From: Tuctoria greenei
Lineage: Eukaryota; Streptophyta; Magnoliopsida; Poales; Poaceae
Direction: 5' to 3'
DNA length: 64,000 nt
NCBI GenBank assembly: GCA_036927565.1
Contig: JAYESD010000001.1
Span: forward strand, 290,977,560-291,041,559
Part shown: piece by piece, positions 56,837 through 64,000 of the stretch
Numbering within the stretch: position 1 is the stretch's first letter
Layout of the letters: each line of letters opens with the position of its first letter
Program-made: the position numbers and the translations under genes
Notes under the pieces: model-generated
Databases searched by the model: none
What the model saw: only the letters and a program-made list of their open reading frames with translations
Told to the model about the DNA's origin: nothing

Positions 56837-58517
56837 TCTTGACGGCTGTTATATACCAATTTCAGCCGTCAATATAACTCAGTTATGTGAAGGATTGATC
56901 ATTTCTTGCACACATCACCTTTCTACTTGACCTATTTCCACTTGTACTTGGAGAAATATGTGTATGCAAATATTTATACAGGAATTGAGGAAAAGTATGG
57001 GGAGCAATCCTATAAAATATCATCCCAGCCAATCAGGCGACGACACGTGGCACCTCATGGATCAAATGGCCCACAAACAGAAGTATCGGAGGCCATCCAA
57101 CGGTGTAGTACCAATATCAGTCAATGGGACCCACCTGGCAGCCACCTGGAGGAAGTACAGACCGTTAGGAGCCCTGACCAGGTTGGCCGAACCAGGGGGT
57201 CGGCCGACCTGGTCCTGGCGCCAAACACGGTCAACTTCCACGTGTTGGCTCCTCCCGGCTCCCTGGAGTCAATGACGACTGATTCGCATACTTTTGGTGG
57301 TGGGAACCGACCTCAACACTAGTATAAATAGGACCCCATACTCCTCACTTCAACACACACCACTTGGGCATTATTCTATTGTATACACTATCTTCCATAG
57401 TCCCTAGAGGAGTTAGGATGTAGAGAGGAAAGCCTCTAGTCCCAAGTCCAAATTGGGAAAGGGGTAGAAGGAGTCTCTCTCCCCAGTTCCACATTGGGAA
57501 AGGTATGTCTCATGTATTCCTTCTTGTATTTGTGACTTTGTGCTCAATAAAGATATTATCTTTAGTCTTCTTTTATATGTATACTTGGACAAAGTGTTTC
57601 TTGTTTGATTGTGGAGTCCATGTAAGTGGAAGGTATAGTTTTTATGATTGTACTCTCATGATCACATCTTATGATCATAAACACTATAGACCCCCACTAT
57701 AGTCTATGTAGTTATAATATGATTATGTTAATATGAATAACTATGCTATGCAATCAACATTGGTTCAACAATGATTTAGTTCATTGCCTTGGGATGGCTT
57801 GTGCTGCAGCTCTTAAGGTATTTGCTTAGTATGCTACCATGGTGCTAGGATATTTAAGTAGCATTGGATGTCTCGTAGACCCACGGATTGAAGAGGTAGG
57901 CAGTAGGTGGTGACAGCCCTATCTGTCTTTTGTAATCCTCCACGTTCGGCTATGCCACAGGCTCTTGGCGGGAGTCGCCCTAGTATTGCTAGGGGTAAGC
58001 CCGTGCCCGATGTGTTGAATAGCATTGCATAGGAATTCATCATTGACATGACCATTAGTATCTACCTTAGGCTATGTATATTTATTAGGAGCATTGTAGG
58101 AGCAACTCTCTAACTCTTAATCCAATCTCCCTCTAGGACCCATTTACCCTTTAGAATAGATTGCCTAGGTGTGTGTCACACTACCCCTATTATCAACTTA
58201 CCCCATGTCCGGATAATTGATTAGTATCCCATGGCTTCACCATAAGTGTAGTATATACTTTATTCCATTGCCTTCCTTTGGAATAAATACGATACCCTTT
58301 TGAATACTCATGGGTGAAATGCTACAACAGTATCTTCCATGCGCTTGCGGATCTCATCTCTTTACCGGAGATGATCTGTGGTGTTAAGAAATACCAACAA
58401 GCATTTCTGGTGTCGTTGCCGGGGATGATTTGTTAGTATATCTTAGGAGCCGTCAACAAGCATTTCATGCGCCATTGCCGGGGATGATTTGTTAGTATAT
58501 CGTAGGAGTCATCAACA
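56837..58517 (+). repeat. 3' LTR of element B
   Basis: 1,681 bp. The first two bases are TC instead of TG. The end is ATCAACA, with a changed terminal repeat. TATA box at 57323-57330. Right target duplication GGGAT at 58518-58522. Diverged from the 5' LTR by many substitutions and a few indels, including 15-20 bp present near 57236-57260 only here. Confidence 0.9.
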
Positions 58518-59646
58518 GGGATCTCTACCGGCGCGGTGCCAATGGCATCCTAATGTGGTGCATTGCAAGGGAAGAAGGTCGTGAGCTTCTCGCGGAAATC
58601 CATGGAGGTGAGTGTGAGAACCATGCTTCTTCCTGCACGCTGGTCGGTAAAGCTTTCCGGCACGGCTTTTACTGGCCTACATCACTTCAGGATGCGGTTG
58701 AGCTAGTGAAAAAATGTGAAGTGTGCCTGTTCCACGCAAACCAGATTCACACACTGGATCAATCACTACAAATGATACCTCCTATATGGCCATTCGCTGT
58801 GTGGGGCATGGACATCTTGGGACCATTCCCAAAAGCCGTCAGAGGTTACAGGTTCCTGTATGTCGTCATCGGCAAATTCATCAAGTGGCCGGAAGCAACT
58901 CCAGTGGTGATAATCAACAAGCAATCAACAATCAAGTTCTTGAAGTCCATTATATGCAGATTTGGAATTCCAAAAAAAGTCATAACTAACAACGGAACCC
59001 AATTCACAAGTGCTGCAATCCAAGAATATTGCGAAGACCTCGGCATTCAACTCAGTTACGCCTCAGTAGCTCACCCAGCAAGTAATGGCCAAGCCGAGAG
59101 ACCAAATGCAGAAATTTTAAAAGGACTCAAGACGCGCATGTACAAGCGCCTGAAAAAGCACAAAGCCAACTGGATTAAAGAGCTTCTGTCCACATTGTGG
59201 GCGAACAGGACAATACCTAACCGGTCAACTGGAGAAACACCCTTCTTCCTGGTGTACGGAGCTGAAGCAGTCCTTCCTCCGGAGATCACTTTAAGGTGCC
59301 TCCGGGTCGAGACCTTCGACGAAGCCACACAGGACCAGCTCCAGCGTGAAGACTTTGACATCGTCGACGAGGGAAGGTACCAAACAACTGTTTGGAATGC
59401 ATGTTATCGCCAAGCACTCCGGCACTATCATCAAAGGCATGTGCACAACCGAAAACTCGAGGAAGGCGATCTGGTGCTTTGGAAGATACTAACTCGTGAA
59501 GGAATGAATAAACTTTCCCCCAGCTGGGAAGGTCCCTTCGAGTAATCAAAGTATTCCATCCTAGATGCGTTCGCTTGGCAACTGAGGATTGGACTCCACT
59601 TCCTAATACTTGGAACATCGAGCACCTCCATAAGTTTTATGCTTAG
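58518..59646 (+). pseudogene. Element A integrase
   Basis: Continues the pol frame cut at 24813 (DLYRRGANGILMWC). The zinc-binding part has EIHGGECENHASS and KKCEVCLFH. The first catalytic Asp is kept (WGMDILGPF), the second is replaced by Asn (VITNNGTQF instead of TDNG), and the Glu is kept (NGQAERPN). A single-base loss at about 59539 shifts the frame 10 codons after KLSPSW; the true C-terminus ends at TAG 59644-59646 (EHLHKFYA). Inactive by residue change and frameshift. Confidence 0.85.
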
Positions 59647-60384
59647 AATCACGGAGGTGAGTCTGTAATTACACACAATGTATGTTATAGAGTCACTATA
59701 CAGAGATGGGTAGGTCCTCTGGGAGAACATCCAGACCCCTCTGGGAGGGTTCAGGAAGTTCAAGTAACACTACATACAATCACAATATTAAAAGTGTAAC
59801 TACCTGCCCTGGGTTAGTACAAGATGTATAGCGCACTTAGCTTGGTCCTGCATCCTAAGTGTGTCCTTGTCTCCCCTGTTATCTGGACCTATAATGAAAG
59901 ATATTATGGTGTGAAAACAGACTCCACGTGCATTTATTTTTGTACAAGGCTCGATCTATCAAATTATTATTTTAACCTTCTTGTCTATAATGAAGTTGTG
60001 CAATTCTTTTTTAGTTCTAGCCCAAGTTATTCATATGTGTTACAAGTTATATTATTAATCTCTTTGGATCTTAACATGTTGTATAGTCGACTTGCGTGAA
60101 CGCCAAGCCAACATAGGTCCGGAGTGTGCTATCGACTTAGCCTAGTCCTGCACCCTAAGTACGCCACTCTACCTATACCCCGACAGGCCTAAGTAGGGTG
60201 AGTATTAAAAAAGTATATGGGTCTGGAAAGATTATATCAATATGCTTGTTACCATATTGAGTTTCTTCGGATTTAAAACTCAAATAAGAATGATAAATCA
60301 AAAATGATTTATAGATAAGAGGACGAATTTTACTCTTTTCTTGTATTTAATGTGCAGGAAAAACATAAATTCATAGCGATGTTG
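59647..60384. other. Non-coding 3' region of element A after integrase
   Basis: AT-rich, without a gene. It contains a pair of direct repeats (TAGCTTGGTCCTGCATCCTAAG near 59838 and TTAGCCTAGTCCTGCACCCTAAG near 60136), matched by the same pair in C. Confidence 0.6.
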
Positions 60385-60662
60385 GACAACGCCGGAGCTA
60401 TTAAGCTCCGACATACTCCAAGGGGCCCACCGTCGACGTTTAATATGTTGACAGTGGGTGACGTCGAAGCTACAAAGCTCCGACAACCCCTGGAGGGCCT
60501 ACCTTCAAACGATTCATGCGTTGACATTGGGCGCTATCGGACCTATCAGGCTCCGATAAATCCTTGGGGGCCCACCGTCGATGTTTTATACGTTGATGGT
60601 GGGTACGTATGGAGCTACCAAGCTCTGCCAATCCCAGGGGGCTTGCCATCGACGCGTCGGAA
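60385..60662. repeat. Tandem repeats of about 65 bp in the 3' region of element A
   Basis: Four diverged units with GGGGGCCCACCGTCGACG, GTTGACAGTGGG and AGCTACAAAGCTCCGAC words. They lie between integrase and the antisense ORF, the same position as in C. Confidence 0.75.
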
Positions 60663-61107
60663 ATAAAGACTGCAGACCTAAAATCTACAAGTTCGAAGCG
60701 TACAAGTCATCAACATGCTGTCAAATCCTTTTGGTACATGTACACACTACAATTGTGCACATATACCAGGGGGCCAACAAGACAGAGCACAATATATTGA
60801 AGACAAAACAACAATAAAGTGAAATTCATGGCAAAGTGGATTTCATTAACTCGAGAACAACAATAAAGTGAAATTCATGGCAAAGTGAATTTCATTAATT
60901 CGAACCACTGTATTACAAAATTGGGATTACAGCAGAAGGTAAAAGGAAAAATTCTTAGCTACCGGAGATACTAAGTCCCACGGAAGAATGATGCGACTTT
61001 CTTGGCAACTTCTTGGACGTTGGCCTTGCAGGCGTTCTCCTCTTCAGCAACGGGACCTTGGAGCACCGGGTCCAGGGAGAACTGGGGGTCTCGGCTCACA
61101 TAGCATG

Positions 61108-62515
61108 TCAGCACATATATGCGACATTTGTAGCTAGAGATTTCCCCTCTGTCTCCAGCTGGTCCGCAATGATGTCACCCATCGTGTCAAGTTTGCCGCC
61201 AGCAGCATTGAGGGCCACTAGTGCTCTGTCAAAGTCCAGCTCCGGATTGTCCGGACGTACAGGACTGAAGCCTAGTGGTGTCAGTGCATCGTTGGCTCGC
61301 CCCAAGAAGTCCCACACTTGAATGGACTCCATCTCCTTCAAGCTCCGTAGCTCCTCCAGTGACTTCCGGGCGGCTGCAAGCTTTGAACCTTCCCGAGTGA
61401 GGCGCTCGACCAATTTGGCATGCTGTTGCATATTCTCAACAACTTGCTTCTCGCGATCGGTCAGCTCCATCTCCCGGAGGTGGATGCGGTTCCGCCTTTC
61501 CGCCAGGTCTTTTTCCCTGCCTCTCACTTTCCCTTCCCTAGTGGCAACGTCAGCTTCTCTTTTCGAGAGCTCCTGCCCCAGTTTCCAGTACTTCTCCTTC
61601 TCTTCTTTACTCCATAGATCCATCTTTTTGCTGCGATCTGCCAAATTCTGTTCACACAGAGTCAATTTTTGGGTGACCTCTGCCTCCCTTTTCAAAATAT
61701 CCTCATGCTGCTCCAGGAGCTTCTCTTCCCTAGCATCAAGGTCCGCTCGACACTTCAGGAGGACCTCATTCAATTCATTGAGGTTTTCGTGACACTCATC
61801 AACATCATCAGGCCTCTCCTTGGCTTGCTCAAGGATCTCCATAGAGTTAGCATCGAGCGCCCTGATGGAAGCTTCCTTCTCCTCCAGCAGCTTGTCCTAG
61901 TATTCCAACCGGGCCTTTTCCCTCTTGATCCACTCCTTCTGGTCAGCCAGCCTTATATGTGCAAGCCTGGTCTCGAAGTGGAGTCTGTTGCGCCAACGCG
62001 TCAAGGTGTTGCGCTCCTCCTCCGGGGCTTTGCTCTCATGATCAAAGGAGAGCTGGACTTGCTGAAGATTTGAGCAGGCATTGTCTATGGACAATGCCAA
62101 GGGGATAGGCTCCGAACCTGCTGGGATCAACTCCGCTGGTTCCAGAGGATTTTCCATCACAAAAATTGGATCCCACTCTACAAGGGTGGTCCGCTGAGCC
62201 TTTGTATCACAAAAATTGGATCCCACTCTACAAGGGTGGTCCGTTGAGCCTTTGTGGTACTGGCTCGGCCCGCTGGGAGCTCTTCGGCTGCTGTTGAAGA
62301 AGATCCTACTGGGGGAACTTCCACCACCAGAGCAGAAGTTGAAGGCCCTACTTCTGGACCTTCAGTTGTTGGCCCCGCAAGTGGAGGACCAGTCGCCACC
62401 TCTTCATGTTGCTCCGGCTCTGGTCCAGACACCTCCAGGGTAGCTACCTCCGTGGCAACGACTGAGGCTTCATCTGGTGCCTCTACCACCATTGGCTCAG
62501 ATGCCGGCGCGTCAG
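61108..62515 (-). pseudogene. Antisense ORF of element A (C-terminal part, cut by LTR F)
   Basis: Minus-strand frame 61842-61108 is a long coiled coil (LKREAEVTQKL, REGKVRGREKDLAERR, LTDREKQV) ending in DFLGRANDALTPLGFSPVRPD. The upstream part 62492-61897 matches the TTLVEWDPIFV...DNACS region of C. A TAG separates the two at about 61897. A 50-bp tandem duplication (62157-62206 and 62207-62256) shifts the frame. The Pro/Ala repeats start just before the cut at 62515. The Transposase_28 domain must lie beyond the inserted LTR, outside the window. Confidence 0.8.
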
Positions 62516-64000
62516 TGTTGACGGTTGTTATATACCAATTTCATCCGTCAATTTAACTCAGTTATGTGATGGATTTGTCATTTCTTGCACACATCACCTT
62601 TCTATCTAACCCAATTCCACTTGGACTTGGAGAAATATGTGTATGCAGCATTTTATGCAGTAAATGAGGAAATGTAGAGGAACCAATCCTATAAAATATC
62701 ATCTCACCAATCAGGCGACGACACGTGGCATCCCATGGATCAAATGGCCCACAAACAGAAGTATCCGAGGAGATCCAACGGTGTATCACCCATATACATC
62801 AAGGGGGCCCACCTGGCAGCCACCTGGAGGAACCACTCCACGTTTGGAGTGCTGACCAGGTCGACCGAACCCCTGGTTTGACCGACCTCTTCCTGGTGCC
62901 AAACGCGGTCAAACGACGCGTGTTGGCTCCTCCTGGCTTGAAGGAGTCAATGGTGACTGATTCACGCACTTTTGGTGGCAGGAACCGACCTCAACAATAG
63001 TATAAATAGGACCCCCTACCCCTCACTTCAACACACACCACTTGAGCTTCATATTTATTGTATACACTATCATCCATAGTCTTAGAGGAGATGGGTTGTA
63101 GAGAGGAGAGTCTCTAGTCCCAAGTCCAAATTGGGAAAGGAGTAAGGAGTCTCTCTCTTCCAAATCCTACATTGGGAAAGGTATGGCTCATGTATTCTTT
63201 CTTGTAATTGTGACTTTATGCATAATAAAGATATTATCTTTAGTCTCTACTTATACATATACTTGAGCAAAGCGTTTCTTGTTTGATTGTGGAGTCCATG
63301 TATGTGGAAGGTATAGCTTCTATGACTATTGCATCATGAACATATCTCATTATCATAGAACCTATAGACCCCCACTATAGTCTAGTTAATTATAACATAA
63401 CTAGGTTAGTATGGATAATTATGTTGTGTATTAACATTGGTTCAATGATGATTCAATTCATTGCCTTAGGATGGATTTTGCCTAGGCTCTTGAGGTAATT
63501 ACTTAATATGCTAGCATGGTGCTAGGATAGCTAAGTAGCATTGGATGTCTCGTAGACCCATGGATTGAAGAGGTAGGCAGTAGGTGGTGACAACCCTATC
63601 TGTCCTTTGTAATCCTCCACGTTCGGCTATGCCACAGGCTCTTGGCGGGAGTCGCCCTAGTATTGCTAGGGGTAAGCCCGTGCCCGATATGTTGAACCAC
63701 ATAGCATAAGTATTCACTATTGATCTAGCTTATGAATAATTAGTTTAGGCTATGTATATGTACAATAGAGCATAGTAGGAGTACCTCCATAACTCTCAAC
63801 CTTAACTAACCTCTAGGATCCTTTTATCCCCCTTAGACTTGAAAGCTTTTGTGTGTGTCACACTACTTCCACTATTATTTTATCCATCCTTACTAGATTC
63901 TTACCTAGACCTTTCTACCCTTTCCACTTGATGATTGTTATATCTCTACCCCGCCTTCCTTTGGGATCAAATAAATGACACCCTTGGGAATACTCCTAAG
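62516..64000 (+). repeat. LTR copy F of the element B family (runs off the window)
   Basis: Starts TGTTGACGGTTG in the antisense ORF of A after GTCAG (62511-62515). It is homologous to the LTRs of B throughout, with TATAAATA at 63001-63008. About 1.48 kb is visible of an expected 1.66-1.68 kb. It is more diverged from both B LTRs than they are from each other by eye. Whether it is a solo LTR or the 5' LTR of another element cannot be told. Confidence 0.85.

Larger units (their letters stand above)
24814..58517 (+). mobile_element. Element B: LTR retrotransposon in pol of element A, gutted by deletion
   Basis: Flanked by a perfect 5-bp duplication GGGAT (24809-24813 and 58518-58522). Host reading frame across the site (RYTLVEGD ... 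DLYRRGANG) matches the uninterrupted homologue in element C. Own sequence: 5' LTR 24814-26476, primer site 26485-26502, 5' leader to 26861, then nested elements, a 3' internal piece (about 56591-56836), polypurine tract and 3' LTR 56837-58517. No gag or pol remains. The primer site fits tRNA-Asp, which suggests an Athila-like Gypsy family, but the lineage is not proven. Confidence 0.88.
10128..62515 (+). mobile_element. Element A: Tat-lineage Ty3/Gypsy retrotransposon, host of the nest (3' end outside window)
   Basis: The 5' LTR, primer site, gag, protease, RT, second RNase H, integrase and antisense ORF are in order on the plus strand. They are interrupted by a CACTA element (11925-20970) and by element B (24814-58517), and cut at 62516 by LTR copy F. 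Real A sequence is therefore 10128-11924, 20971-24813 and 58518-62515, about 9.6 kb. The Tat lineage is supported by the extra RNase H after the RT, the Transposase_28/coiled-coil antisense ORF in the relative C, and tandem repeats before the antisense ORF. All coding parts carry stops or frameshifts. The 3' LTR and right target duplication are not in the window. Confidence 0.85.

Noticed and set aside
1..64000. CRISPR array, rRNA, tRNA or bacterial operon signals
   Set aside because: No regularly spaced identical repeats with unique spacers, no rRNA or tRNA core sequences; the gene structures are eukaryotic with spliceosomal introns.

Overview
This is nuclear DNA from a grass (Poaceae). The evidence is two intron-containing plant genes, several Stowaway- and Tourist-type MITEs in and around them, and a large nest of LTR retrotransposons and a CACTA transposon. 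The species cannot be fixed from the sequence alone.

Genic part (1-7.6 kb). Two host genes lie on the minus strand. The first (206-2049, four exons, 130 aa) is a BSD2-type chloroplast Rubisco assembly chaperone, with a transit peptide and four CxxCxGxG zinc motifs. The second (3038-7544, three exons, 463 aa) is an Arg/Gly/Pro-rich protein with one RanBP2-type zinc finger split by an intron. From 7.6 to 10.1 kb there is a MITE-rich stretch and a truncated PIF/Harbinger transposase gene.

Repeat part (10.1-64 kb). The nest can be ordered from target-site duplications and interrupted reading frames. Element A is a plus-strand Tat-lineage Gypsy element starting at 10128. A CACTA transposon (11925-20970, TSD ATC) sits in its gag. 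Element B (24814-58517, TSD GGGAT), an LTR retrotransposon with a tRNA-Asp type primer site, sits in its pol. Inside B lies a 5'-truncated minus-strand relative of A (element C, 26862-35336). Next to C lies a SIRE/Maximus-like Copia element (D, 35337 to about 56590). A structurally complete chromovirus (E, 45837-56304, TSD GATGT) is inserted in the 3' LTR of D. A reverts to integrase at 58518 and then to its antisense ORF. That ORF is cut at 62516 by a further copy of the B-type LTR (F), which runs off the window.

No TE protein-coding region here looks fully intact. The most informative observations are structural: LTR/PBS-junction tandem duplications in two unrelated elements (59 bp x3 in B; 2.46 kb x2 in D), an array of 12-bp palindromes in the U3 of E, a roughly 55-bp G-box array in the U3 of A and C, satellite-like repeats beside an antisense Transposase_28/coiled-coil ORF in A and C, and a deletion junction (about 56590) that removed the right half of C and most of B. 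No CRISPR, rRNA or tRNA gene was seen.
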